From NCBI GenBank assembly GCA_964478915.1, contig CAYZKG010000049.1, positions 1 through 18,397 on the forward strand: 18,397 nucleotides of DNA. The letters are read 5' to 3'. Each line of letters starts with the position of its first letter. Position 1 is the stretch's first letter. Shown piece after piece: positions 6,971-15,438 of the stretch. The DNA is from CAYJUM01 sp964478915 (GTDB lineage Bacteria > Nitrospirota > Nitrospiria > Nitrospirales > Nitrospiraceae). The notes beneath the pieces are model-generated. The model saw only the letters and a list, made by a program, of their open reading frames with translations, ran no database searches and had not been told where the DNA came from. The position numbers and the translations under genes are program-made.

Positions 6971-8770
6971 TTGCAAACGCTGATCAGGAATTTTTCAATT
7001 ATAGCGCATATCGACCACGGTAAATCGACCCTCGCTGATCGGTTTCTTGAAGCCACGGGCGCCATCTCAGCCCGGGAGTACCGCGAACAAATTCTCGATG
7101 CGATGGACCTCGAACGTGAGCGAGGCATCACGATCAAGGCCCATGCCGTCAGAATTCGGTATCCGGCCAGCGACGGCCAGACCTATTCCTTTCATCTCAT
7201 TGACACGCCCGGTCACGTAGATTTTTCCTACGAGGTGTCACGCAGCCTGGCAGCCTGCGAGGGGGCGTTGTTGCTGGTGGATGCGACCCAAGGCGTGGAG
7301 GCCCAGACGATCGCCAACGCCTCCCTGGCTCTGGCCAATCATCTCGCCATCATCCCGGTCATCAATAAGATCGATCTCGCCAGCGCTGACGCGGAAGGCG
7401 TCAGTCGGCAGATCCAGGACGTGCTGGGCCTCGATGCCACCGACGCGCTGCTGGTCAGTGCCAAGGAAGGGCGGGGGGTCAAGGAGGTTCTCGAAGCCGT
7501 CATCGAGCGCATTCCCCCTCCGGCCGGCAAGCCGGACCGGCCCTTGAAGGCGCTGGTGTTCGACTCGTGGTATGACAACTACCAAGGGGTCATCGTGCTG
7601 ATCCGTGTCGTTGACGGCGTCATCCGCCCAGGCATGAAAATCCGGGCCATGTCGAACAACCGGGTGTTCGAAGTCATGGAAGTGGGCGTGTTCACCCCGC
7701 GCCGGACCAAGACCGACCAGTTGGACACCGGCGAGGTGGGGTACGTCTGCGCCGGCATGCGGGAAGTAGCGGACACCCGGATTGGCGATACGCTGACCGA
7801 CGCTGCCAACCCGGCCGCCTCGCCGCTGCCAGGGTACAAGGAAGTGAAGCCGCTGGTGTTTTGTGGGCTGTACCCCACCGATACCGCTCAATTCGAAGAT
7901 CTTCGCGACGCGCTCGCCAAGCTCCGTCTCAACGATTCTTCGTTCGTGTACGAGCCGGAAACCTCCCTGGCGCTGGGGTTCGGCTTCCGGTGCGGCTTTC
8001 TGGGGCTGCTCCACATGGAAATCATTCGGGAGCGACTGGAGCGGGAATATGGGCTCAGTTTGATCAGTACGACTCCCACGGTTGTCTATCGGATCGTGAC
8101 CACCAAAAGCGAGGTGCTCTACATCGACAATCCGGCCAAGCTGTCTCAGCCCAACGCCATCGCCAGCTTCGAGGAGCCGTTCATCCAGGCCACCATCATC
8201 ACGCCCGAGCGCTACGTCGGCAACATCCTCCAGTTGTGCCAGGAGCGCCGTGGCATCCAAAAAGGGCTGCACTATCTCGATCCTACTCGTGTCATGCTGA
8301 CCTACGAGCTGCCGCTCAATGAGGTCATCCTGGATTTCTTCGATCGCCTCAAATCCAGGACGCAGGGGTACGCGTCCCTGGATTATGAGTTTGTCGGCTA
8401 TCGCGGGTCGGATCTGGTCAAGCTCGATATCCTGCTCAATGGGGAGACGGTAGATGCCCTCTCGTTCATCACGCACCGCGACCGTGCCCAGGCTCGTGGA
8501 CGGCAGCTGGCCGGGAAAATGAAGGAGTTGATCCCCAGGCAGATGTTCGAGGTGGCGATTCAAGCCGCGGTCGGCAACAGGGTGATCGCGCGGGAGACCA
8601 TCGGTGCCCTGAAGAAGAACGTGACCGCCAAGTGCTATGGAGGAGACATTACCAGGAAACGGAAGCTGTGGGAGAAGCAGAAGGAAGGCAAGAAGCGGAT
8701 GAAGCAGGTCGGGCGTGTGGAGGTGCCGCAGGAAGCCTTCCTCGCGCTTCTCAAGGTGACGGATGAGTAG
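6971..8770 (+). CDS. lepA: Elongation factor 4 (LepA), ribosomal translocation/back-translocation GTPase
   Basis: 599 residues, the normal LepA length. It is a ribosome-associated GTPase linked to translation under stress and to initiation or assembly of 30S subunits. G motifs: P-loop AHIDHGKST (12-20), switch RGITIKAHAV (51-60), DTPGH with catalytic H82 (78-82), NKID (132-135) and VSAKEG. EF-G-like domains follow (FRCGFLGLLHMEIIRERLEREYG). The C-terminal LepA domain ends GGDITRKRKLWEKQKEGKKRMKQVG, which is diagnostic against EF-G or TypA. The start is TTG with AGGAA ten bases upstream; the conserved RNFSIIAHIDHG fixes it within a few residues. A perfect promoter precedes it. The end overlaps the lepB start by 8 bp. 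Confidence 0.98.
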   Translation: MQTLIRNFSIIAHIDHGKSTLADRFLEATGAISAREYREQILDAMDLERERGITIKAHAVRIRYPASDGQTYSFHLIDTPGHVDFSYEVSRSLAACEGALLLVDATQGVEAQTIANASLALANHLAIIPVINKIDLASADAEGVSRQIQDVLGLDATDALLVSAKEGRGVKEVLEAVIERIPPPAGKPDRPLKALVFDSWYDNYQGVIVLIRVVDGVIRPGMKIRAMSNNRVFEVMEVGVFTPRRTKTDQLDTGEVGYVCAGMREVADTRIGDTLTDAANPAASPLPGYKEVKPLVFCGLYPTDTAQFEDLRDALAKLRLNDSSFVYEPETSLALGFGFRCGFLGLLHMEIIRERLEREYGLSLISTTPTVVYRIVTTKSEVLYIDNPAKLSQPNAIASFEEPFIQATIITPERYVGNILQLCQERRGIQKGLHYLDPTRVMLTYELPLNEVILDFFDRLKSRTQGYASLDYEFVGYRGSDLVKLDILLNGETVDALSFITHRDRAQARGRQLAGKMKELIPRQMFEVAIQAAVGNRVIARETIGALKKNVTAKCYGGDITRKRKLWEKQKEGKKRMKQVGRVEVPQEAFLALLKVTDE

Positions 8771-9533
8771 CCTGGAGCAGAATCAACCGACGGTCGAGGA
8801 GCGACGGGATCCGTCCTCGGACGCCGTGTCGCCGTCCGGCGGCACGGTCCTCACGGCCGAAGCGGCCCCACAGTCCCGCAAGTCGGTGCTGCGCGAGTAC
8901 GCAGAAGCGATTGTCATCGCCATGCTGTTGGCCTTCGCGATCCGGGTGTTCGTGGTTCAGGCTTTCAAAATCCCGTCCGGTTCCATGATTCCGACGCTGC
9001 TCATCGGAGATCACATTTTGGTGAGCAAGCTGTCGTACGGCCTGCAGTGGCCATCCGATTGCAAGCTGAAGATGAACTTCCCCCCGGTGACCTGCTACAC
9101 CACGAAGGTCGTGGTCCCGGCCGACAACCCTGAGCGCGGCGATGTGATCGTGTTCCGTTACCCCGAGGACGAGGAGAAGGATTTTATCAAGCGCGTGGTG
9201 GGGGTTCCCGGCGATACCATCGAAATCCGGAACAAAGCGGTCTATATCAATGGCGCACCCGCTCTGGACAGCGGCTACACGCAACGAGTCGATCCCGGCA
9301 CCATAGACGGCTCGATCAATCCGCGCGATAATTTTGGGCCGGTGACGGTTCCTCCGGATTCCTACTTCGTGATGGGCGATAACCGAGACCAGAGCCTCGA
9401 CAGCCGATTCTGGGGCTACGTCTCCGCTGAAAAAATCAAGGGGAAGGCGTTGCGGATCTACTGGTCTTGGAGCGGCCAGGGCCACTGGACCCAATGGGTG
9501 CGATGGGAACGACTCGGCAAGGCGATCCACTGA
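8763..9533 (+). CDS. lepB: Signal peptidase I
   Basis: 256 residues. LepB is the membrane peptidase that removes signal peptides from Sec/Tat-exported proteins. After a hydrophilic N-terminal tail of about 45 residues comes one membrane segment (AEAIVIAMLLAFAIRVFVVQAF, 47-68), then the catalytic domain facing the periplasm. The nucleophile is S74 in KIPSGSMIPTL, and the general-base Lys is K143 in DFIKRVVGVPGD. The box GDNRDQSLDSRFWG is intact. The single predicted N-terminal membrane segment differs from the E. coli two-segment form but is common elsewhere. The ATG overlaps lepA by 8 bp and is preceded by AAGGTG, so the genes are translationally coupled, a widespread lepA-lepB arrangement. 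Confidence 0.97.
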   Translation: MSSLEQNQPTVEERRDPSSDAVSPSGGTVLTAEAAPQSRKSVLREYAEAIVIAMLLAFAIRVFVVQAFKIPSGSMIPTLLIGDHILVSKLSYGLQWPSDCKLKMNFPPVTCYTTKVVVPADNPERGDVIVFRYPEDEEKDFIKRVVGVPGDTIEIRNKAVYINGAPALDSGYTQRVDPGTIDGSINPRDNFGPVTVPPDSYFVMGDNRDQSLDSRFWGYVSAEKIKGKALRIYWSWSGQGHWTQWVRWERLGKAIH

Positions 9534-9547
9534 CGCCGCCCAGGTCG

Positions 9548-10591
9548 ATGGTGCGTGCCGGAAGAGTTCGGCCGGGCCGAACAGGGGACTCGCATCACCT
9601 GCTCCGCGCGTCTCGCCAGTCTCTGCAACACCTGATCCAACGGTTTCCCCAGGCCGGCGTCCTCGTCGTCGGTGACCTCATTCTCGATCACTACATTTGG
9701 GGTAAGGTCAGCCGGATCTCGCCCGAAGCCCCGGTGCCGGTGGTCCATGTGCATTCCGAATCCCTGCATCTCGGCGGAGCCGCCAACGTGTTCAACAACA
9801 TTGTGTCCCTCGGTGGTCAGGCTGACATCTGCGGCATCGTGGGATCGGATGAAAGCGGTCGGCGCCTGTTGAAGGAGTTGGGCGTGCACCGTCGCGGTCG
9901 GGGCGGGGTGATCATCGATCCGGACCGACCGACCACCCGCAAGACCCGGATCATTGCTCACAACCAGCAGGTGGTCCGGTATGACGTCGAGCGTCGCTCC
10001 GAGATCCAGGCTCCGCTGCAACGCCGGATCATCCGGTATGTCGAGTCACGGCTCCGGGAGATCTCCTGCCTGGTCGTGTCGGATTATGCCAAAGGCGTCA
10101 TCACCGCTCCGCTGATGACCGAGCTGTCACGGCTTGCCATGCTCCGGCGCATCCCGCTGGTGGTGGACCCCAAGGTGGAACACTTCTCCTATTACAAAGG
10201 CGTGACGATCTTGACGCCTAATCACCTGGAGGCCTGCCAGGGCGCCGGCGTGAACGCCGAAGACGATGAAGACGCCGTCAACCTCGCGGGAGAGATCGTC
10301 CGCCAGCGTCTAGGCTGTCAGGCGGTCCTGATCACCCGCGGAGAGCAGGGGATGAGCTTGTTCGAGACTGACGGAGCCGGCTGGCACATCCCGACGATGG
10401 CGCGGCAGGTGTACGACGTAACCGGCGCGGGCGACACCGTCGTCGGGACGCTCGCGCTGGCGCTGGCTGCCGGCGCGTCGATTCGTGACGCCGCGGTGCT
10501 GGCCAATCAGGCGGCCGGCATTGTCGTGGGCATGGTCGGGACCGCCACGGTCACAGCGCAGCAGCTGTCGGAGGCATTGGCCAATGCCTGA
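9548..10591 (+). CDS. hldA: D-glycero-beta-D-manno-heptose-7-phosphate kinase (RfaE domain I type, stand-alone)
   Basis: 347 residues from the chosen ATG. This PfkB-family sugar kinase phosphorylates heptose 7-phosphate at O-1 in the ADP-heptose pathway for the LPS core. Visible: VLVVGDLILDHYIWGKVSRISPEAPVPVV (38-66), LGGAANVFNNIVSLGG (75-90) and the ATP/catalytic signature DVTGAGDTVVGTLALALA with D296 (290-307). The adenylyltransferase half of fused HldE is absent, since the protein stops after the kinase domain. Start choice: ATG 9548 is the first in-frame start after lepB ends and has AGG close by. A start at 9467 would overlap lepB by 67 bp with poor family resemblance. The first 25 or so residues are unlike the family, so the true start may be later or non-standard. 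The 3' end overlaps kdsB by 8 bp. Confidence 0.9.
   Translation: MVRAGRVRPGRTGDSHHLLRASRQSLQHLIQRFPQAGVLVVGDLILDHYIWGKVSRISPEAPVPVVHVHSESLHLGGAANVFNNIVSLGGQADICGIVGSDESGRRLLKELGVHRRGRGGVIIDPDRPTTRKTRIIAHNQQVVRYDVERRSEIQAPLQRRIIRYVESRLREISCLVVSDYAKGVITAPLMTELSRLAMLRRIPLVVDPKVEHFSYYKGVTILTPNHLEACQGAGVNAEDDEDAVNLAGEIVRQRLGCQAVLITRGEQGMSLFETDGAGWHIPTMARQVYDVTGAGDTVVGTLALALAAGASIRDAAVLANQAAGIVVGMVGTATVTAQQLSEALANA
10570..10574 (+). promoter_or_regulatory. Ribosome binding site fixing the kdsB start
   Basis: GGAGG inside the end of hldA lies nine bases before the ATG at 10584. This selects that ATG over earlier in-frame starts, which would extend the protein into hldA without family similarity. 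Confidence 0.75.
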
Positions 10592-11366
10592 CTCGCGGCC
10601 ACAGATCACCGTCGTGATTCCGGCTCGGTTCGACTCCATACGGTTTCCCGGGAAACCCTTGCTCAGGCTGGCCGGCAAGCCGCTGATCCAGCACACGTAC
10701 GAGCGGGCACAGGCTTCGAAGGGGATCGCCCGCGTGATCGTGGCCACCGATGACCGGCGCATCTGTGAGGCTGTCGAAGGGTTCGGCGGCACGGCCATCA
10801 TGACGGCTGCGGCATGCCGGACGGGGACGGACCGCGTGGCCGAGGTGGCCCGGAGCCTGGCCGGGGACGTCTTTCTGGACCTCCAGGGCGATGAAATCCC
10901 GCTCCACCCGGGGCTGCTCGGCGATCTCGTCGAAGCCTTCCTCGGCTGCCAGGACGGCGTCGGCATGGGCACGTTGAAGCGCAAGATTTTGTCCACCGGA
11001 GAGTTGTACAATCCAGCGATCGTGAAGGTGGTAACCGGTCACCGTGGCGATGCCCTGTTCTTTTCGCGCTCCCCGATCCCGCACGTCCGTGACGGGGAGG
11101 GTAGCGGGCTCCAGCCCGGCGTACACTATGCCCACCTCGGCGTCTACATTTATAGGCGGAGGACGCTGCTTCGCCTCGCCGAGCTGCCGACAGGGCTGTT
11201 GGAAGGAGCCGAAAAGCTGGAGCAGTTGCGCGCACTCGAACACGGCATCCAGATCAGAGTGTGGGAGACGGCTCACGCCTCGCTCCGGATCGACACGCCC
11301 GCTGATGTGGAAGGGGCGGCGGCAGCCTTGCAGCGGCACGAGGCCTTTATGAAGACCCCCTGTTGA
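10584..11366 (+). CDS. kdsB: 3-deoxy-manno-octulosonate cytidylyltransferase (CMP-Kdo synthetase)
   Basis: 260 residues, close to the usual 245-255. KdsB couples Kdo to CTP, giving CMP-Kdo and pyrophosphate, to activate Kdo for lipid A glycosylation. Motifs: VVIPARFDSIRFPGKPL (9-25), GKPLIQHTYERA, VIVATDDRRI, GTDRVAEVA, LQGDE with the metal-binding Asp, VKVVTGHRGDALFFSRSPIP, HLGVYIYRR, LEQLRALEHG and IDTPADVE. Two near-constant positions differ from E. coli KdsB: the His of DHQSGT is Cys here (ACRTGT), and the Pro after QGDE is Ile. The fold and substrate motifs remain, so it is very probably active. A related CMP-sugar or CMP-8-amino-Kdo specificity cannot be excluded. It overlaps hldA by 8 bp and lies 10 bp before pyrG, whose product makes its CTP. 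Confidence 0.93.
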   Translation: MPDSRPQITVVIPARFDSIRFPGKPLLRLAGKPLIQHTYERAQASKGIARVIVATDDRRICEAVEGFGGTAIMTAAACRTGTDRVAEVARSLAGDVFLDLQGDEIPLHPGLLGDLVEAFLGCQDGVGMGTLKRKILSTGELYNPAIVKVVTGHRGDALFFSRSPIPHVRDGEGSGLQPGVHYAHLGVYIYRRRTLLRLAELPTGLLEGAEKLEQLRALEHGIQIRVWETAHASLRIDTPADVEGAAAALQRHEAFMKTPC

Positions 11367-11376
11367 CGAGGCCGAC

Positions 11377-12978
11377 ATGAGCAAATACATCTTCGTGACC
11401 GGCGGCGTCGTGTCCTCCCTGGGGAAGGGACTGGCCTCGGCCTCCATCGGCAATCTCCTGGAAAGTCGAGGCCTGAAGATCACCTTCTTGAAGCTCGATC
11501 CGTACATCAATGTGGACCCCGGCACCATGAATCCGTACCAGCACGGGGAGGTCTATGTCACGGAGGACGGCGCCGAGACCGACCTGGACCTGGGTCACTA
11601 CGAGCGGTATACCTCGTTGACGCTCTCGAAAGAGAACAACTACACCACGGGCCGGATCTACTATTCGGTGATCATGAAGGAGCGGCGCGGGGATTATCTG
11701 GGCGGGACGGTCCAGGTGGTCCCGCACGTCACCGACGAGATCAAACGGTCCATCGTGAATGTCGCGAAGGGGTGCGACGCGGCCATCATCGAAATCGGGG
11801 GTACCGTCGGCGACATCGAGAGCTTGCCGTTTCTGGAAGCCATTCGGCAGATGCCATACGATGTGGGACGGGAGAACGTCCTGTATGTCCATCTGACCCT
11901 CGTGCCGTACATCGGCGCGGCCGGCGAGTTAAAGACCAAGCCCACGCAGCATTCCGTCAACAAGCTCCGGGAGATCGGTATTCAGCCGAACATTCTCTTG
12001 TGCCGGACGGACCGTTATCTTCCCCCGGACCTCAAGGAGAAGATTGCGCTCTTCTGCAACGTGGAGAAGGGCGCGGTCATCACCGCCAAGGATGTGGAAA
12101 CTGTCTACGAAGTTCCGATCGTGTTCCGCAAGGAAGGCCTCGATGAGCTGATCGTCCGGTTGCTCCGGCTGGAGACAGGCCCTCCGAACCTGCGGGAGTG
12201 GGATGCGATGGTGCAGAAGATCAAACGTCCCAAGCACGATGTCATGATCGCGCTCGTCGGGAAATACATCGGGCTGAAGGAATCGTACAAGAGCTTGGCC
12301 GAGGCCTTGGTCCATGGCGGAATCGACCACGAGACGCGGGTCGGGATCCACTGGATCGAATCCGAAGACATCGAGCGGCTGGGGACCGAGAAGCTGTTGG
12401 GCGATGCCGACGGTATCCTCATTCCTGGCGGCTTCGGCGGTCGGGGAATCGAAGGGAAGATCCAGACCATCCGTTATACGCGTGAGCGCGGCGTACCGTT
12501 TTTCGGGCTATGTCTGGGCATGCAGTGCGCTGTGATCGAGCTGGCGCGGAACGTGGCTGGTCTGGCCGGGGCGAACAGCTCGGAGTTCGATCCGAACACG
12601 CCTCATCCGGTCATCGACCTGATGCCTGACCAACGCGGGGTGCTCGACAAGGGAGGGACCATGCGGCTGGGCGCCTATCCCTGCCGTATCCTGGAAGGAA
12701 GCCTGGCGCATAAGGCGTATGGTGTCCTGGAAGTGAAGGAGCGCCATCGCCACCGCTATGAATTCAACAACGCGTACCGAGAACCCCTGTCCACTCATGG
12801 GTTGATCTTCAGCGGTCTCTCTCCTGACGGCAGGCTCGTGGAGATCGTCGAGTTGCGCGGCCATCCGTGGTTCGTGGGGACCCAGTACCACCCTGAGTTC
12901 AATTCGCGTCCGCATCGTCCGCATCCGTTGTTCAGCGCATTCGTCGGGGCAGCCCTCCGCAGAAAGTGCGGGGGATAG
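11377..12978 (+). CDS. pyrG: CTP synthase
   Basis: 533 residues, the standard length. PyrG aminates UTP to CTP with ATP and glutamine. The N-terminal synthetase domain starts KYIFVTGGVVSSLGKGLASASIG and contains LKLDPYINVDPGTMNPYQHGEVYVTEDGAETDLDLGHYER. The C-terminal class I glutamine amidotransferase domain shows PGGFGGRGIEGK, the nucleophile C379 in GLCLGMQ, and H505/E507 in YHPEF; C379 is at the same number as in E. coli. GAGG lies five bases before the ATG. The gene sits between kdsB (CTP consumer) and kdsA, with 10 and 12 bp gaps, inside the Kdo block. A pyrG-kdsA pairing is common in many Gram-negative bacteria. UTP/CTP feedback is expected from the family. Confidence 0.98.
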   Translation: MSKYIFVTGGVVSSLGKGLASASIGNLLESRGLKITFLKLDPYINVDPGTMNPYQHGEVYVTEDGAETDLDLGHYERYTSLTLSKENNYTTGRIYYSVIMKERRGDYLGGTVQVVPHVTDEIKRSIVNVAKGCDAAIIEIGGTVGDIESLPFLEAIRQMPYDVGRENVLYVHLTLVPYIGAAGELKTKPTQHSVNKLREIGIQPNILLCRTDRYLPPDLKEKIALFCNVEKGAVITAKDVETVYEVPIVFRKEGLDELIVRLLRLETGPPNLREWDAMVQKIKRPKHDVMIALVGKYIGLKESYKSLAEALVHGGIDHETRVGIHWIESEDIERLGTEKLLGDADGILIPGGFGGRGIEGKIQTIRYTRERGVPFFGLCLGMQCAVIELARNVAGLAGANSSEFDPNTPHPVIDLMPDQRGVLDKGGTMRLGAYPCRILEGSLAHKAYGVLEVKERHRHRYEFNNAYREPLSTHGLIFSGLSPDGRLVEIVELRGHPWFVGTQYHPEFNSRPHRPHPLFSAFVGAALRRKCGG

Positions 12979-12990
12979 CCGGAGCCGTCC

Positions 12991-13839
12991 ATGCCGCATC
13001 CGCCGCGAGAAGTTGATCTTGGGCCGTTCAAGGTCGGGGGCGGCCAGCGCCATTTCCTGATCGCCGGGCCATGCGTCATTGAAGATGAGCCGCTCATGCT
13101 GGAGACGGCCCGCCGGATCGCCGAGGTCACCTCCAGCTTGGGCATTCCGTATGTCTTTAAAGCGTCCTACGACAAAGCCAACCGGACCTCGGTGACCTCA
13201 TTCCGAGGGCCAGGCCTGCGGGACGGGCTGGCTGTGCTCCGCAAAGTGAAAGAACAGATCGGTGTGCCGATCCTCACGGATGTCCATAGCGTGGATGAAG
13301 CGGCGCAAGCCGCCGAAGTCGCTGATATCCTCCAGATCCCTGCCTTCCTGTGCCGCCAGACCGATCTACTGGTGGCGGCGGCCAAGACCGGGCGGGCCGT
13401 CAACGTCAAGAAAGGACAGTTCCTGTCGCCGTGGGAGATGGAGCACGTGGTCAAGAAGCTCGAGGCCAGCGGCGCCTCCCGGATCCTGCTGACCGAGCGA
13501 GGCACGACGTTCGGCTACAACAATCTGGTCGTGGACATGCGCTCGCTGCCGATCATGCGCCGGCTCGGCTATCCCGTCGTGTTCGATGCGACGCACAGCG
13601 TGCAGTTGCCGGGCGGGGCGGGGACCAGCTCGTCGGGACAGCGGGAGTTTGTGGTTCCTCTGGCCTCTGCTGCGGCAGCAGCCGGCTGCGATGGGTTCTT
13701 CATGGAGGTGCACCCCAATCCCGATTCGGCCCCGTCCGATGGACCGAACATGGTGCCGCTGCGGCAACTCAAGCCCCTGCTGGAACGGCTGGTCTTGATC
13801 TGTCAGGCAGCCGGGAAAGGGGAGGGGGTGGACCTATGA
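12991..13839 (+). CDS. kdsA: 3-deoxy-8-phosphooctulonate synthase, metal-dependent class
   Basis: 282 residues. KdsA condenses arabinose 5-phosphate with phosphoenolpyruvate to Kdo 8-phosphate in the cytosol. Motifs: LIAGPCVIEDE (23-33), PYVFKASYDKANRTS (53-67), RGPGLRDGL, TDVH, PAFLCRQTDLL, NVKKGQFLSPWEM, GYNNLVVDMRS, DATHSVQLPGG and MEVHPNPDSAPSDGPN. Potential metal ligands C28, H202, E239 and D250 each sit exactly 17 residues beyond C11, H185, E222 and D233 of the Aquifex aeolicus metallo-enzyme. E. coli KdsA instead has Asn at the Cys site. This is therefore a metal-requiring KdsA. GGAG lies six bases before the ATG. The stop overlaps the kdsD start by 4 bp. Confidence 0.97.
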   Translation: MPHPPREVDLGPFKVGGGQRHFLIAGPCVIEDEPLMLETARRIAEVTSSLGIPYVFKASYDKANRTSVTSFRGPGLRDGLAVLRKVKEQIGVPILTDVHSVDEAAQAAEVADILQIPAFLCRQTDLLVAAAKTGRAVNVKKGQFLSPWEMEHVVKKLEASGASRILLTERGTTFGYNNLVVDMRSLPIMRRLGYPVVFDATHSVQLPGGAGTSSSGQREFVVPLASAAAAAGCDGFFMEVHPNPDSAPSDGPNMVPLRQLKPLLERLVLICQAAGKGEGVDL

Positions 13840-14792
13840 GCATTCAGCACGGGAAACGCGTGTTGGAAATTGAAGCCAAGGCCATCGCCGGCCTCGTGGA
13901 CCGCCTGGATCACCGATTTACTGATGCAGTGGAGCTGCTCTATGCTTGTACTGGCAAAGTGGTTGTCTCCGGCATGGGCAAATCGGGGCTGATCGGGCAG
14001 AAGATCGCCTCGACCCTGGCCAGCACCGGCACGCCGGCCTTCTTCATTCATCCGGCCGAAGGGATCCACGGCGACCTGGGGATGGTGACCCGCGGCGATG
14101 TCCTCATCGCCATCTCGAACAGCGGGGAGACCGAAGAGGTGCTGAAGCTGCTGCCGTTCATGAAACGGCTCAGCATCCCGGTGATGGCGCTGACGGGGAA
14201 AGCGCAATCCACCCTGGCGAAGCACAGCGACGTGGTGCTGGACGTCTCGGTGGCCGAGGAGGCCTGTCCTCTCGGCTTGGCCCCGACCGCTAGCACGACC
14301 GCCGCGCTGGCGATGGGCGACGCGTTGGCGGTGGCGCTACTGCAGAAGCGGGGGTTCAAGGAGGAGGATTTCGCTGTGTTTCACCCCGGCGGGACCCTGG
14401 GGCGAAGGCTCCTGCTCAGAGTGCGCGATCTCATGCATCAAGGCGAGGCGATCCCGCGCGTGGGTCATCAGGTCAGCTTGCGGGAGGCCATCCTGGAGAT
14501 GACCAACAAAAAGCTGGGCATGACCACGGTCGTGGATGGAGCTGGCCGGTTGTTCGGCGTGATCACCGACGGGGACCTTCGCCGTTTTCTGCAAAAGGGC
14601 TCAGACGTGACGGCGACGAAGGCCGGGGAGGTGGCCAGCAGACATCCCAAAGTGATTCCGCCACAGGAATTGGCCGCCCGGGCCCTCCAGACCATGGAGC
14701 AGTATTCGATCACCTCGCTGGTTGTCGAGCACAACGGTGAGATCGTCGGCATCATCCATCTCCATGATCTATTAAAGAGCGGGGTCGTGTAA
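13836..14792 (+). CDS. kdsD: Arabinose-5-phosphate isomerase (KpsF/GutQ family)
   Basis: 318 residues, the usual length. It interconverts ribulose 5-phosphate and arabinose 5-phosphate, the first committed step to Kdo. The SIS domain spans about 30-190 (GKVVVSGMGKSGLIGQKIASTLASTG, HPAEGIHGDLGM, AISNSGETEEVLKLL). Two CBS domains follow from about 205, including TTVVDGAGRLFGVITDGDLRRFL and ITSLVVEHNGEIVGIIHLHDLLKSG, which may sense a nucleotide or sugar ligand. GGAGG lies ten bases before the ATG, and the 4-bp ATGA overlap with kdsA implies coupling. A longer upstream reading of this frame runs through kdsA and lacks family similarity, so ATG 13836 is chosen. A kdsC phosphatase, often next, is not here. 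Confidence 0.96.
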   Translation: MSIQHGKRVLEIEAKAIAGLVDRLDHRFTDAVELLYACTGKVVVSGMGKSGLIGQKIASTLASTGTPAFFIHPAEGIHGDLGMVTRGDVLIAISNSGETEEVLKLLPFMKRLSIPVMALTGKAQSTLAKHSDVVLDVSVAEEACPLGLAPTASTTAALAMGDALAVALLQKRGFKEEDFAVFHPGGTLGRRLLLRVRDLMHQGEAIPRVGHQVSLREAILEMTNKKLGMTTVVDGAGRLFGVITDGDLRRFLQKGSDVTATKAGEVASRHPKVIPPQELAARALQTMEQYSITSLVVEHNGEIVGIIHLHDLLKSGVV

Positions 14793-14807
14793 GATGAAGA
14801 GAGAGCC

Positions 14808-15428
14808 ATGCCGGTTACAGAGGCGCTGAATCAAAAACAAGCCTTAGCCGCCGAGCGGGCTGTGCGGGACCGGAACGTCAATCTTCCGAACCTGTTGACG
14901 CTGTCCCGGATCCTGCTGATCCCGGTCTTCGTCGTCTTGTTCTCCACCCCCACGGCCAATCGGTCCCTGGCCGCAGCGCTGGTCTTCATGATCGCAGCGG
15001 TCACGGACATGGTGGACGGCTACCTCGCGCGCCGTCGGTCGGAGATCACGAATCTTGGCCGGCTGCTCGATCCGATCGCGGACAAGTTGCTGATCCTGTC
15101 CGGGCTGATTTTATTGGTGCAGTTCCAGCGGGTCGCGGCCTGGGTTGCCATTCTGATCATCGCGCGCGAAGTTGCGGTGACCGGGATCCGCGCCATCGCC
15201 GCGGCGGAAGGGTTTTCCCTTCCGGTCGAGACGATGGGCAAGTACAAGATGACCGCGCAGGTGATCGCCATCGTGCTCCTGATTCTGGGCGGCGTCACAC
15301 CGGATGCCTGGAATCTGCAGCTGATCGGAACCATCATCCTGTACGTGGCCCTGGCGCTGGGACTGACATCGGGCGGTCGTCACATGGTGACCTTCTGGCA
15401 GGAGATCGCGCTCAGGCGGCTGTCATAG
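14808..15428 (+). CDS. pgsA: CDP-diacylglycerol-glycerol-3-phosphate 3-phosphatidyltransferase
   Basis: 206 residues. PgsA makes phosphatidylglycerophosphate from CDP-diacylglycerol and glycerol 3-phosphate in the inner membrane. The CDP-alcohol phosphotransferase signature is complete: D67-x2-D70-G71-x2-A74-R75-x8-G84-x3-D88-x3-D92. NLPNLLTLSRILLIPVF, before the motif, is the usual PgsA N-terminus, followed by several hydrophobic segments (about 56-66, 92-104, 110-124, 148-160, 170-186). About 25 extra residues precede NLPN; AGAGAGAG upstream of ATG 14808 supports this start, but a GTG at codon 19 is an alternative. PgsA is preferred over other family members by the N-terminal stretch and by the neighbouring plsY, which also handles glycerol 3-phosphate. 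It lies 15 bp after kdsD. Confidence 0.9.
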   Translation: MPVTEALNQKQALAAERAVRDRNVNLPNLLTLSRILLIPVFVVLFSTPTANRSLAAALVFMIAAVTDMVDGYLARRRSEITNLGRLLDPIADKLLILSGLILLVQFQRVAAWVAILIIAREVAVTGIRAIAAAEGFSLPVETMGKYKMTAQVIAIVLLILGGVTPDAWNLQLIGTIILYVALALGLTSGGRHMVTFWQEIALRRLS

Positions 15429-15438
15429 CGCGACGAGT

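Noticed and set aside
7238..8563. 441-codon antisense open frame opposite lepA
   Set aside because: Its frame merely mirrors the lepA codon pattern; there is no independent ribosome binding site or recognisable domain.
9467..9547. Longer start for hldA at 9467
   Set aside because: It would overlap lepB by 67 bp, and the added residues are the shifted lepB frame without resemblance to heptose kinases.
9548..10591. Fused bifunctional HldE
   Set aside because: The gene ends after the PfkB domain and the next gene is kdsB; no cytidylyltransferase-like HxGH segment follows.
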